Assembly: GCF_003347495.1 (NCBI RefSeq)
Contig: NZ_QCXY01000001.1
Location: 1,380,803-1,444,802, forward strand
Source of the DNA: Pleomorphovibrio marinus
GTDB taxonomy: Bacteria > Bacteroidota > Bacteroidia > Cytophagales > Cyclobacteriaceae
Reading direction: 5' to 3'
Length of the DNA stretch: 64,000 bases
The notes beneath the pieces were generated by a model. It had not been told where the DNA came from, searched no databases, and saw only the letters and a program-made list of their open reading frames with translations. Position 1 is the first letter of the stretch, and each line of letters starts with the position of its first letter. This document shows positions 35,675-44,804 of this stretch, one piece after another. A program made the translations under genes and the position numbers.

Positions 35675-36337
35675 ATGCTCGCTGACTTTTACCCTTTGAT
35701 GGGAGTTCCGTTAACATCCTCTAATACTGAGGTTTTGGACCTCAGCGCAAAGAACACCAGCTTAAACAGGGCGGTTTATCAGGAAGGCAGTTCATTCGAG
35801 AATTTCATTACCCATTTTCTGAAATTGTCAAATAAACCTTTCGCCATAGGTGGATACCTTGAAAACAGAAGTATTTATAGCAGGAGCGAAGTGTTTTCCT
35901 CAGGAAAGACCAGCTTTAGAAATATCCACATGGGGATTGATATTTGGTCATTCCCGGGAGCACCCGTATTTTGCCCTTTGGAAGGAAGGATACACAGTTT
36001 CCAGGACAATATGGGTTTTGGAAATTACGGACCTACCCTTATTTTGGAACACGAATTGCAGGGTAGGGTAATTTATAGCCTATATGGACATTTGAGCCGA
36101 GCAGATATGGGTGCCTGGCAGGCTGGGATGACCGTAATTAAGGGGACATTGTTGGGGCACCTCGGTGCTTTGGAGGAGAATGGATGTTGGCCTGCGCACC
36201 TCCATTTTCAACTGATCCATAAAATAGGAGAGTACAGGGGGGATTATCCAGGTGTCTGCATGGAAGTGGATATGCAGTATTATAAGCAAAATTGCCCTGA
36301 CCCCAATAAGTGGATAAATTATCCACATTTAAAATAA
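35675..36337 (+). CDS. M23 family metallopeptidase (LytM-type)
   Basis: The 220-residue protein has the LytM zinc site: His and Asp in NIHMGIDIWSFPG, the glycine-rich loop in NMGFGNYGPTLILEH, YSLYGHLSR and the HxH motif WPAHLHFQL. M23 enzymes cut peptide cross-bridges in peptidoglycan. No signal peptide is evident at the chosen start, MLADFYPLM, so it may act in the cytoplasm on imported muropeptides, or the export signal is unrecognised. It precedes an M20 amidohydrolase and an alanine racemase with very short gaps, suggesting a joint role in processing D-amino-acid peptides. Confidence 0.85.
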   Translation: MLADFYPLMGVPLTSSNTEVLDLSAKNTSLNRAVYQEGSSFENFITHFLKLSNKPFAIGGYLENRSIYSRSEVFSSGKTSFRNIHMGIDIWSFPGAPVFCPLEGRIHSFQDNMGFGNYGPTLILEHELQGRVIYSLYGHLSRADMGAWQAGMTVIKGTLLGHLGALEENGCWPAHLHFQLIHKIGEYRGDYPGVCMEVDMQYYKQNCPDPNKWINYPHLK

Positions 36338-36355
36338 AAAACCGAAGTGTTTGAC

Positions 36356-37492
36356 ATGGAAAGCAAAAAGGAAGACAGTACACTTGCACAATTTAGAAAA
36401 GAGCTCCACCAATACCCGGAATTATCAGGAGAAGAAAAGGAGACCGCCAAGAGGGTACGTTCATTTTTGGAAGCGTACGAGCCCGATGAATGGATTGATG
36501 GCCTCGGCAAGCATGGTTTTGCGGTAAGCTATATTGGGAAAAAGGAAGGCCCCTCAGTGATGTTTCGGGCTGAACTCGATGCCTTGCCTATTTTCGAAAA
36601 AGGTTCACACAAACACAAGAGTACCAATGAGGGAGTTTCGCATGCCTGTGGGCATGATGGCCATATGGCCATCCTATGCGGGCTAGCAATGAAGCTAGCA
36701 CAGGAAAGACCCGAAAGGGGAAAAGTCACCCTCTTGTTTCAGCCCTCAGAGGAAACTGGCGAAGGAGCCGAATCCGTAATCAACTCGACCAACTTTAAAA
36801 AAATCTCTCCTGAATATTCTTTTGCTTTGCACAATGTCCCCGGCTACCCCTTACATCAGGTGATTTTAAAAAAAGGGCCTTTTAATGCCGCGTCTAAAGG
36901 AATGATCATACAGCTAGAGGGAAGGACTAGCCACGCCGCCCATCCTGAAGAGGGGAACAGCCCCGGAGAGGCAATGAGCAAACTGATAGTGGGTTTGCCC
37001 CAGTTAAGCAGTGGCATTTCCGATTTTTCATTGATCACGGTCATTCATGCTATTTTGGGAGAAGTTGCCTTTGGCACAACTCCTGGTGAAGCTAAGGTAA
37101 TGGCTACCTTAAGGACCTTCGATGATCAAAGCATGGACACACTCACGCATCATGCTGAAAACTTGACGAGCTTGATAGCAAAAGAATACGGGCTTAAGTA
37201 TAACATTTCCTACTGTGAAGTATTTCAGACTGTTGAGAATGACCCTAAGGCCTGGGAATTCGTAAATGAGGCCGCAAAGCAACTGAAGCTAAAAACAAAA
37301 CACGTCCGAATTCCATTTTATTGGTCGGAGGATTTTGGGCAATTTTCCAAAGTTACCCAATCCATGCTTTTTGGTTTGGGATCCGGGAAAGCCCAGTCCA
37401 AATTACATGATGGTGCCTATGACTTTCCGGATGAACTACTACCCACAGGAAGCAAATTATTTATGGAAGTAACTAAAAAACTAAACTTTTAA
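36356..37492 (+). CDS. M20 family amidohydrolase/peptidase
   Basis: The protein belongs to the M20D amidohydrolases, which remove acyl or amino-acid groups from small amide substrates. I prefer ATG 36356 (MESKKEDSTLAQFRKELHQY) to the in-frame GTG at 36347; the protein then has 378 residues. Metal ligands occur in HACGHDGHMAILCGLAMKLA, FQPSEETGEGAESV (Glu), FALHNVPGYPL (His) and a C-terminal His. The dimerisation domain contains SHAAHPEEGNSP. It has no signal peptide. It lies 18 bases after the M23 gene and three bases before alr, so all three are one operon. The true substrate is unknown. Confidence 0.88.
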   Translation: MESKKEDSTLAQFRKELHQYPELSGEEKETAKRVRSFLEAYEPDEWIDGLGKHGFAVSYIGKKEGPSVMFRAELDALPIFEKGSHKHKSTNEGVSHACGHDGHMAILCGLAMKLAQERPERGKVTLLFQPSEETGEGAESVINSTNFKKISPEYSFALHNVPGYPLHQVILKKGPFNAASKGMIIQLEGRTSHAAHPEEGNSPGEAMSKLIVGLPQLSSGISDFSLITVIHAILGEVAFGTTPGEAKVMATLRTFDDQSMDTLTHHAENLTSLIAKEYGLKYNISYCEVFQTVENDPKAWEFVNEAAKQLKLKTKHVRIPFYWSEDFGQFSKVTQSMLFGLGSGKAQSKLHDGAYDFPDELLPTGSKLFMEVTKKLNF

Positions 37493-37495
37493 CTC

Positions 37496-38650
37496 GTGTT
37501 CCATACTTCTTTCATAGAAATAAAAAAATCTGCCTACCGACAAAACCTAAAGTTTATCCGTAGCCAGGTAGGGGATAAGGTCATAATATCCTCAGTGGTA
37601 AAAGGAAATGCCTATGGACATGGGATCGAAAATATGGTACAAATTGCCGAATCTTCAGGGGTCAGGCATTTTAGTACGTATAGCACTGACGAGGCAAGAC
37701 GAGTGAATCAATCCTCTACCAAGAACAGCCAAATAATGATCATGGGTATGATAGATGATGCTTCATTGCCTTGGGTACTGGAGAATGGCATCAGTTTTTA
37801 TGTGTTTGAATTTCAAAGGCTGCACGCGGGGATTGACATGGCCAAGAGGTTGGGCAAAAAAGCGCTTATCCATATTGAGGTGGAAACAGGTTTTCACCGA
37901 ACGGGATTTGAATGGGAGGAGAAAGAGGAACTTTTAAAAATTTTGAAAGACAACCAATCACATATTGTACTTCAGGGACTATGTACCCATTATGCAGGCG
38001 CCGAAAGCATCGGTAATTACGTAAGGGTAAAGCAGCAAATTAAGCGATTCAATGAATTTAAAAATTGGTTTAATGAGCATGGGGTTAATTTCAAGATTTA
38101 TCATACCGCCTGCTCCGCAGCCTCGATGAGCTATCCGGATACCATTATGGATATGGTCAGGATAGGTATAGCCCAATATGGGTTTTGGCCTAGTCAGGAA
38201 ACTTATATGCACAAATTCAAGAACCTGGATGAAAACATGAAAAACCCCTTGAAAAGGTTGATCAGTTGGAAAAGTAGGGTGATGAGCACCAAAAAAGTAA
38301 AGATGGGGGATTTCGTTGGATATGGCACCTCCTTTATGGCTGCCAGGGACACGACTATCGCATTGGTGCCTATTGGGTATTCCCATGGGTTTAGCAGAAA
38401 CCTGAGCAATTTAGGCAAGGTGTTGATCCAAGGCAAGATTTTGCCCGTGGTAGGCACCGTTACCATGAACTCCATTTCTGTGGATATTACGGATGCAAAG
38501 GAAGTGAAAAAAGGGGACGAAGTAGTCATTATAGGCAGACAGAAAAGGCATGAAATCACAGTGGCCTCATTTGGAGAATCCACACAGCAGGTAAATTACG
38601 AGCTGTTAACCCGCCTTCCTCAAGATATCCCTAGGAAAATCGTTTCCTAG
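37496..38650 (+). CDS. alr: Alanine racemase family protein
   Basis: This 384-residue PLP enzyme starts at GTG 37496. The pyridoxal lysine is Lys36 in VVKGNAYGHG, the phosphate-region arginine is in DMVRIGIAQYG, and the second catalytic residue is the tyrosine in FVGYGTSFMA. The usual CMD motif is TMN here (GTVTMNSISVDIT), and the C terminus ends in YELLTRLPQDIPRK. The changes do not remove the lysine and tyrosine bases, but the enzyme may act on another amino acid. It is the third gene of the M23-M20-alr operon. Interconversion of L- and D-alanine for peptidoglycan is the default role. Confidence 0.86.
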   Translation: MFHTSFIEIKKSAYRQNLKFIRSQVGDKVIISSVVKGNAYGHGIENMVQIAESSGVRHFSTYSTDEARRVNQSSTKNSQIMIMGMIDDASLPWVLENGISFYVFEFQRLHAGIDMAKRLGKKALIHIEVETGFHRTGFEWEEKEELLKILKDNQSHIVLQGLCTHYAGAESIGNYVRVKQQIKRFNEFKNWFNEHGVNFKIYHTACSAASMSYPDTIMDMVRIGIAQYGFWPSQETYMHKFKNLDENMKNPLKRLISWKSRVMSTKKVKMGDFVGYGTSFMAARDTTIALVPIGYSHGFSRNLSNLGKVLIQGKILPVVGTVTMNSISVDITDAKEVKKGDEVVIIGRQKRHEITVASFGESTQQVNYELLTRLPQDIPRKIVS

Positions 38651-38738
38651 CAGCATTTTTTGAATTTTTTACTTTTATTACCGCCTTTAGAACGGTATTT
38701 GTGGTTTTACCCAAGCACACCAAAAAAGTTTAAACACT

Positions 38739-39143
38739 ATGCGGATTTTCAACACATTGATAGTATTTCTATTTATAGCAACATTAATTTTTGCTTGTGG
38801 GGGCGAGCCATTGGAATTGAGCGATCACGACTGGGTGGTTACCGATGTTACTGGATCCTCAGCCTCTAAGGATAAATTGTCGAATATTACCTTGGAATTC
38901 AAGGAAGGACAAGAAGTTGGTGGATTTGCTGGATGCAACGAATACAGAGGAGGAGCTACCTATAACCGCGAACAGATCAAGTTTTCCACCTTGTACACCG
39001 ATAATGAAAAATGCGATGATATCAGTTTGGAGGAGCGGTTTTTGCGAAACCTAGAAAACAGTGCAACCTATACTTATTCTGCCGGAAAGTTGGTGTTTTT
39101 TGACGACTCCGGCAATATCCTGGTAGAAATGGAAAAAGATTAA
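38739..39143 (+). CDS. META (HslJ-like) domain lipoprotein
   Basis: This 134-residue protein has a lipoprotein signal (MRIFNTLIVFLFIATLIFAC, Cys20) and a META domain: LELSDHDWVVTDVT, then LEFKEGQEVGGFAGCNEYRG and FLRNLENSATYTYSAGKLVF. META domains occur in heat-shock protein HslJ and secreted leishmanial proteins; their function is not established beyond stress or antibiotic tolerance links. GCNEY is the family core. It is followed by a strong terminator and stands alone. Confidence 0.86.
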   Translation: MRIFNTLIVFLFIATLIFACGGEPLELSDHDWVVTDVTGSSASKDKLSNITLEFKEGQEVGGFAGCNEYRGGATYNREQIKFSTLYTDNEKCDDISLEERFLRNLENSATYTYSAGKLVFFDDSGNILVEMEKD

Positions 39144-39165
39144 TAGGGAAATCTAACCCCTGAAC

Positions 39166-39195
39166 AGTAGCCCGGAAGGGCTACTTGTTTTAATT
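39166..39195. terminator. Bidirectional terminator between META gene and purU
   Basis: AGTAGCCC, loop GGAA and GGGCTACT (39166-39185) are followed by TGTTTTAATT. The complementary strand also has A/T-rich flanks, so the hairpin can serve both convergent genes. The purU stop codon lies at its right edge, 39190. Confidence 0.82.
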
Positions 39196-40044
39196 AAAAA
39201 TGATCGTGCGATTACCCACCACCTGAATCTTTCTTGCCAGGTGATATTTTATAGCCTTGCTTAGCACCACTTTTTCAACATCCTGACCTATCTGCACCAT
39301 TTCTTCTACCGTATTGTGATGTCTTACCCTCGCCACGTCTTGTTCGATGATGGGGCCAGCGTCTAATTCCTCTGTCACATAGTGTGCTGTGGCTCCAATG
39401 ATCTTCACCCCTCTCTTGTGGGCGGCATGATAAGGTTTTGCCCCGACAAAGGCAGGCAAAAAAGAATGGTGAATATTAATAATCTTAGATGGGAAATGTT
39501 GGATAAAATCCCCACTCAAAATTTGCATGTACCTGGCCAATACCACAAAATCAATTTGGTTTTCTTTTAATAATGCGATTTGCTTGCTTTCCTGCTCCTT
39601 TTTGTTCTCCTTATTTATTGGGAAATGGTAGAAGGGAATTCCAAAGGCCTTGACCACCGGCTTCATGTCCGCATGGTTGGAGATCACCAAGGGGATGTCC
39701 ACCTGAAACTGTCCTGAATAATAGCGGCTAAGGATGTCAAACAAACAGTGGGAAAGTTTGGAAACGAATATGGCCATCCTGGGCTTGGGCATTTTAAAGG
39801 CCAAGGTATATTTCATCCCAAACCGATCACCCACTTCTTGGGCAAAGATCCTTAATATATCCTCTTTGGGAATGTTAAAGGTCTCCAACTCCCATTCTGC
39901 CCGCATAAAAAAATCCCCAATGTCTTCGTCAATGTGTTGGTCAATCTCAATAATGTTTCCATTGTTACGAAACAAAAATTCGGAGACGGCTGCTACAATT
40001 CCCTTGTTATCTTTACATTGTATAATTAGTATCGCGGTTTGCAT
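39190..40044 (-). CDS. purU: Formyltetrahydrofolate deformylase
   Basis: PurU hydrolyses 10-formyl-tetrahydrofolate to formate and tetrahydrofolate, balancing one-carbon units. The 284-residue protein has an N-terminal ACT domain (ILIIQCKDNKGIVAAVSEFL, residues 5-24 onward) and a formyltransferase-like catalytic domain with FPSKIINIHHSFLPAFVGAK, GATAHYVTEELDAGPIIEQD, which supplies the Asn-His-Asp triad. The length is normal. It lies 11 bases after the SNF2 helicase stop, so it is the second gene of that transcript, a pairing with no obvious biochemical reason. A bidirectional terminator ends the unit. Confidence 0.95.
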   Translation of the reverse strand: MQTAILIIQCKDNKGIVAAVSEFLFRNNGNIIEIDQHIDEDIGDFFMRAEWELETFNIPKEDILRIFAQEVGDRFGMKYTLAFKMPKPRMAIFVSKLSHCLFDILSRYYSGQFQVDIPLVISNHADMKPVVKAFGIPFYHFPINKENKKEQESKQIALLKENQIDFVVLARYMQILSGDFIQHFPSKIINIHHSFLPAFVGAKPYHAAHKRGVKIIGATAHYVTEELDAGPIIEQDVARVRHHNTVEEMVQIGQDVEKVVLSKAIKYHLARKIQVVGNRTIIFN

Positions 40045-40055
40045 ATATGTGATGG

Positions 40056-42992
40056 TTAGGAAAGTAAAGCCGAAATGTCCTCACTGCTTAGACTCTTGAT
40101 AAAGCTTTCTTCGGTATTGATGAGTTCTCCTGCCAAGGCCATTTTTCGCTCCTGAAGAGCCATTATTTTTTCCTCTACGGTATCCTTGGTGATGAATTTG
40201 TAAATGATAACCTTGTTTTCCTGCCCAATCCGGTGGGCCCTGTCTATGGCTTGTGCCTCCACGGCCGGGTTCCACCAAGGATCTAACATAAAAACATATT
40301 CCGCCCTTGTCAAATTAAGGCCAACACCACCTGCTTTTAAAGAAATCAGAAATACCTTAATGGATTCGTCTTCTTGAAAAGCCTTCACCTGTTGCTGTCG
40401 GTCTTTGGTACTGCCATCTAAATAGGCATATGGGATTCCTTCTGTGCCCAATACATCCTTAATGATGGTCAGATGTTTTACAAACTGACTGAAAATTAGC
40501 ACCTTATGGCCTTCACTGGCAGTAGAGGCAATCATATGTGAAATGTCTTCCAATTTACCCGAGCTACCGCTATATTCCGTATCCGTCAATTTTGGGTGGT
40601 TTGCGATCTGTCGGAGCTTGGTAAGCCCCCTCAATAGCGTGAATGATTTCCTTGACATTCCCGGAATTGACATTTCGTTGACAATTTTCTCCCTGTAATA
40701 GGATTTAGTGTCGTCATAAAGCTGGGATTGTTCTTCAGTCATGGAGGAGTATTGGATATTAATGACCTTTTCTGGCAGATCAGTAGCTACCTGGGTCTTC
40801 AGCCTTCTGAGTATAAAGGGCTTTATCATGGCATGAAGTTTCGCCATTTTTTGGGTGTCGTTCTTTTTTTCTATGGGCTGCAAAAACTGTTTGACAAAAG
40901 AACCCTTAGAGCCCAAGAGACCCTGGTTAACGAAGTTCATTTGGGACCAGAGGTCCATGGTTCCATTTTCTATGGGGGTACCCGTGAGGATCAGCCTGTG
41001 CTTACTGGCGAGTTGAACCACTGCCTTTGCAATAATACTTTCCGGGTTTTTGATAGCCTGGGATTCATCAAGGATGATGTAATTAAAGTAAAAAGAACCC
41101 AGCACATCCACATCCAAACGCGTGATGCCATAGGAGGTCAACACAAGGTCGTAGTTTCCAAATTGCTCATGATCTTTTAACCGTTGGGTTCCAGTATAGA
41201 TCAGGATATTCAATTCGGGAGTGAACTTCTTGGCTTCCAGTTGCCAGTTATAGATCAAGGAAGTCGGCATGACTAAAAGGGAGGTGGCGCTATTGCTGGC
41301 TTCTTTTTCATGTGCCAACAAAGCGAGTGTCTGAACGGTCTTACCCAAGCCCATGTCATCAGCCAGGCATCCGCCAAAATGGTATTCGTTCAGAAACCTC
41401 AACCAATTATATCCGGCTTTTTGATAGGGACGCAAAGATCCTTTGAAACCGCAAGGAAGTTCATACTCTTCAAAGTTGGTAAAATCTTTCAGCTTTTGTA
41501 GTCTCTTGCTCAAGGAAAGTTTTAGCAAATTCCCTTTTTGCAACTCCTGGGCCAGTGCAATGTGGTGTTTCTTAAGTTTAATTCCTCCCCCGTCTGCCTC
41601 CTTTTCTTCCATAAAGGAAAATAACTCTGTGTAGTTGGTAAACCAGGACTTGGGTATGATGGCAATTTCCTTGTTTGGCAATTCAAACTCGGATTTCCCC
41701 TGCATCAACATTTTTCGGAACTTCACGAAGGGGATTTCATAATCTCCAAACATGACCACGGCTTCCACATCAAACCAATCAATTTTCTCATTGATACGAA
41801 TGGTGATGTCCGTTTTGCCAATAAAATATCTCTTCCCCTTCTCATTTTGGGTTTGTACAATCTCAATCCCCTCTTCATCAAGCTCGGCTTTATTGATGAT
41901 TATCCAGTCGTATGCCGCTCTTTTTTGCATGGCCACCCTACCACTTCTCACCTGCAATCCCCTAGAGCGCAAAAAGTCCCCAATGGCAGACTCCAAGGTA
42001 TTGTCCCTAATCACCTTGTAAAAGGTGTATTCTTCGTTTTTCTTTTCCAATACTACATTTGCGGGCACCTGCTGATCCGCCCTATAGCAATATTCTCCGT
42101 ACTTGAACCTCAAGTCGAAAACCATTTTTTCATCCTCATCCCCTCCGATTTTTTTCCCAAACATATCTTGCCTTGGGTTACCTGGCAAATCACTCAATGA
42201 CAGTTGGGGGATAGGCCTTTTTCTCTCTACCTTTATGTCAAAACCCTTGGCAAATACATCAAAAGAAGCCACTAACTGAGTAATGAATTTTTGATAGTAA
42301 GACTCCTCCATTTTGCGAGGAATAACTATAAATTTCTTGTTGAGGAAGGGCATCAACTTCTTGCCATCCACGTCCTTTTCAAAACTGTAAAGCTTGTGGT
42401 CCACCACCATCCATGCGGGTTCCTTGCATAGCAGGTAGCTCCCCTTATATTGCCAATCTAATTTTTCTCCCTGGTACTTGAGAGTTGGGAAATAATGGGT
42501 GTTATCTTCGTTTCTGCGAAAATGGAAAAGGACAGAGGCTTTATCAGGCAAAACCTCAATTTCTTTCCAAATAGGGTTCCCATCATTTCCCATTTCAAAA
42601 AGGCGCTTTCCTTGCAGCTTTCTCAAGATTTTAGCCCGTGTCAGCTCCAGCCTGTTTTCTATTAGTTTCTGGGTCTCTTTGTTCGAATTTTGATTTTGGG
42701 AATCCTGAAAAACCTTGCGCAAAAAATCCTTAGGCTTGGCACTCTTGGTGTTGAACTTTTTCACGATGGCCTCTTGCTGCATGCTGTCCATCAGCTTGAT
42801 CAACTCAAAATCCACTTCGTCCAGCCTGCTCGAGAATTCCTCTGCATTCTGAAAGGAAATATTTTGATAGGCATAGGAAAGCCTTCCCTTTTCATCAATC
42901 TGAATGGCGAAGGATTCGAAAAGAATACCCAGGTATTCATGATCAAAAAGCGAGTATACAATTTCAAAAGGCTTGTCGGCTGAAACTTTCAT
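40056..42992 (-). CDS. SNF2/DEAD-like helicase (RapA/HepA-like)
   Basis: The 978-residue protein has a long N-terminal region of about 500 residues and a SNF2 ATPase in the second half. Motif I is GGCLADDMGLGKTVQTLALL, motif II is IILDESQAIKN, motif III RLILTGTPIENG, and the C-terminal helicase lobe has VFLISLKAGGVGLNLTRAEY and AVEAQAIDRAHRIGQENKVI. SNF2 proteins translocate on DNA and remodel protein-DNA complexes; bacterial members recycle RNA polymerase or act in repair. The N terminus lacks a SWIM zinc finger by eye. No methylase or nuclease is next to it, so no defence role is suggested. Confidence 0.92.
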   Translation of the reverse strand: MKVSADKPFEIVYSLFDHEYLGILFESFAIQIDEKGRLSYAYQNISFQNAEEFSSRLDEVDFELIKLMDSMQQEAIVKKFNTKSAKPKDFLRKVFQDSQNQNSNKETQKLIENRLELTRAKILRKLQGKRLFEMGNDGNPIWKEIEVLPDKASVLFHFRRNEDNTHYFPTLKYQGEKLDWQYKGSYLLCKEPAWMVVDHKLYSFEKDVDGKKLMPFLNKKFIVIPRKMEESYYQKFITQLVASFDVFAKGFDIKVERKRPIPQLSLSDLPGNPRQDMFGKKIGGDEDEKMVFDLRFKYGEYCYRADQQVPANVVLEKKNEEYTFYKVIRDNTLESAIGDFLRSRGLQVRSGRVAMQKRAAYDWIIINKAELDEEGIEIVQTQNEKGKRYFIGKTDITIRINEKIDWFDVEAVVMFGDYEIPFVKFRKMLMQGKSEFELPNKEIAIIPKSWFTNYTELFSFMEEKEADGGGIKLKKHHIALAQELQKGNLLKLSLSKRLQKLKDFTNFEEYELPCGFKGSLRPYQKAGYNWLRFLNEYHFGGCLADDMGLGKTVQTLALLAHEKEASNSATSLLVMPTSLIYNWQLEAKKFTPELNILIYTGTQRLKDHEQFGNYDLVLTSYGITRLDVDVLGSFYFNYIILDESQAIKNPESIIAKAVVQLASKHRLILTGTPIENGTMDLWSQMNFVNQGLLGSKGSFVKQFLQPIEKKNDTQKMAKLHAMIKPFILRRLKTQVATDLPEKVINIQYSSMTEEQSQLYDDTKSYYREKIVNEMSIPGMSRKSFTLLRGLTKLRQIANHPKLTDTEYSGSSGKLEDISHMIASTASEGHKVLIFSQFVKHLTIIKDVLGTEGIPYAYLDGSTKDRQQQVKAFQEDESIKVFLISLKAGGVGLNLTRAEYVFMLDPWWNPAVEAQAIDRAHRIGQENKVIIYKFITKDTVEEKIMALQERKMALAGELINTEESFIKSLSSEDISALLS

Positions 42993-43104
42993 GCTGCTGG
43001 TGTTTTCAAATCAAAATTCAGAAAAAAGCCCTTTTTCCGATTTTAAGCAGCTTGCAAATTAAAGAATTATTTAAAATTCTTAAACCTAGTGCCAAAAAAA
43101 TGTG

Positions 43105-44328
43105 CTATAAATGTGCAACTGTTTTCACCCTTGAAGCAATCAATGCTGGCCTGTAGGATGCTAAGAAGGTAATCAGGATCACGCTAAGGCTGGTATAGAC
43201 GAAATCTGCCACCTGCATTTTTACCGGATAACTCTCCACAATGGAGGATGTCACCCCTAAGGAAACCAAGCCAAAAGTGTCCTGTAACCAACAAATAACA
43301 AAACCCAATAGCAAACCTACTAATGCCCCAGAAAGGGCAATGATCGCCCCCTCTTTAATATAAATCGACCTGATTAGCTTTTGTGTGGCTCCCATAGAAA
43401 ACAAAACCGCGATATCCTTCTTCTTCTCAATGGCGAGCATGCTGAGGGAAAAGAATATGTTAAAGGAAGCAACAGCCAATATGAAAGTAAGTGTGATAAA
43501 GACAAACAGTTTTTCCAGTCTTATGGTCATCAGTAAGCTGGCGTGCTGTTCATCCGTGTCTTTTACCAAAAATTCCTCTCCTACCTTTTCCCGTACCCTT
43601 CTTTTCACCCTTTGGACGTCCTTGCCTTCTTGGACCTTAATTTCAAGAGCGGTCCTTCTGTTTCCATAGTTCAGCAGACGTCGGGCAAAATCAAGAGGCA
43701 CAATGATATATTCATCATCAAATTGCTTTTCTATACTGAATATACCTACAGGCTTAATCACCTCCCTGTTGTACATACTGTTAGGATCTATACTCCCTGC
43801 CCTAGGTGCTTTTGGGTAATAGACATGCATCAGTTCAAATTCCTGTTCCAAATCCACGGAAAGGAAATAAGACACCCCTCTCCCTATAATGGCATGGGGC
43901 TGGCCTTCCTTACCTAAGGATAGCTCCCCCTGGAAATACCCTTTGTCAAATCTTCCCTGGTTCAGGAAATTATCCGAGACCCCTTTTAACGTAGCCACTA
44001 GTTGATTGTCTCCAAACCGGAACAAGGCGTTGTCTTCTATGACTTCAGTCAACACTTCCACGCCATCCACAGCAGCCAGGGAGTTTATCCATTCTTCATC
44101 CACCTCAAAGGATTTTCCCATAGCAGGTTCAATTTTAAGTTCCGCATCAAAGGAAGCGTACAGTCCTTTAATCAAATCCTCTAAACCATTAAATACGGAT
44201 AGAACTATCACCAATGCCATTGTCCCTACAGCTACCCCAATCATTGAGATCCGAGAAAGAATAGTGATGAAGTTCCTCTTCTTTTTGCTGCGAAAGTACC
44301 TTGCCGCTATGAAAAACGATAAATCCAA
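43105..44328 (-). CDS. FtsX-like permease, LolC/LolE type
   Basis: The 407-residue protein has the MacB/LolC topology: an N-terminal helix after FFIAARYFRSKKKRNFITIL (residues 5-24, with VGTMALVIVLSVFNG), a large periplasmic domain of about 200 residues and three C-terminal helices (LFVFITLTFILAVASFNIFF, GALVGLLLGFVICWL, FVYTSLSVILITFLASYRP). Lol permeases extract lipoproteins from the inner membrane using an ATPase partner. No ATPase gene is adjacent, so the partner would be elsewhere. It begins 10 bases after rbfA and is surely co-transcribed with it. Confidence 0.88.
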   Translation of the reverse strand: MDLSFFIAARYFRSKKKRNFITILSRISMIGVAVGTMALVIVLSVFNGLEDLIKGLYASFDAELKIEPAMGKSFEVDEEWINSLAAVDGVEVLTEVIEDNALFRFGDNQLVATLKGVSDNFLNQGRFDKGYFQGELSLGKEGQPHAIIGRGVSYFLSVDLEQEFELMHVYYPKAPRAGSIDPNSMYNREVIKPVGIFSIEKQFDDEYIIVPLDFARRLLNYGNRRTALEIKVQEGKDVQRVKRRVREKVGEEFLVKDTDEQHASLLMTIRLEKLFVFITLTFILAVASFNIFFSLSMLAIEKKKDIAVLFSMGATQKLIRSIYIKEGAIIALSGALVGLLLGFVICWLQDTFGLVSLGVTSSIVESYPVKMQVADFVYTSLSVILITFLASYRPALIASRVKTVAHL

Positions 44329-44338
44329 AGCCTACTTA

Positions 44339-44722
44339 CTACTCGTTATCTTTTTCGTCTTCATTCTCATCCTCCTCGGGAATGTCCAATTTGGAAATCA
44401 CTGAGTCCATATGTTGGGCATATGCCGCTGATTCATCAGGGAAAAAAGCGATTTCGGGTATAATCCTTACTGTTTTCCCTATCCTGGAACCTAGTTTTCC
44501 TCGAATGCCTTTCTTGGCTTTGTCGATTTTTTCAAAAAGTTCTTGGTTATTGGCCATCAAAAAACTTAAATAAACCTTAGCTAACCCTAAGTCAGGGCTC
44601 ATTTGCACTCTGGTGACAGTGACCATTGCATTTCCTATGAGATTTCGAGACTCCTTCAGGAAGATGTCCCCAAGTTCCTTTTGAATTAGTTTAGCGTATT
44701 TTTGCTGTCTTTTACTTTCCAT
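44339..44722 (-). CDS. rbfA: Ribosome-binding factor A
   Basis: RbfA matures the 16S rRNA 5' end and supports cold growth. I use ATG 44722 (MESKRQQKYAKLIQKELGDI), as a -7 box covers the alternative GTG at 44740; the protein then has 127 residues. Core features are QQKYAKLIQKELGDIFLKES, VTRVQMSPDLGLAKVYLSF and PEIAFFPDESAAYAQHMDS. The acidic C-terminal tail (EEDENEDEKDNE) is longer than in E. coli. It is followed after 10 bases by the LolC/E-type permease gene. Confidence 0.93.
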   Translation of the reverse strand: MESKRQQKYAKLIQKELGDIFLKESRNLIGNAMVTVTRVQMSPDLGLAKVYLSFLMANNQELFEKIDKAKKGIRGKLGSRIGKTVRIIPEIAFFPDESAAYAQHMDSVISKLDIPEEDENEDEKDNE

Positions 44723-44739
44723 AGCAGATAAAGTTATCA

Positions 44740-44747
44740 CAAATGTA
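44740..44747 (-). promoter_or_regulatory. -7 box of rbfA
   Basis: TACATTTG on the minus strand (44747 to 44740) matches TAnnTTTG, placing transcription near 44734 and the ATG at 44722. No TTTG is present at the -33 distance. It supports the shorter rbfA start. Confidence 0.42.
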
Positions 44748-44804
44748 GTGAAATATACGCTTATCCCTTAATTTCGTGATTCTAGAATAAACATATGTTG
44801 GGTT

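Noticed and set aside
40056..42992. Defence-island role for the SNF2 helicase
   Set aside because: No nuclease, methylase or DISARM-like genes lie nearby; the neighbours are purU and a META lipoprotein.
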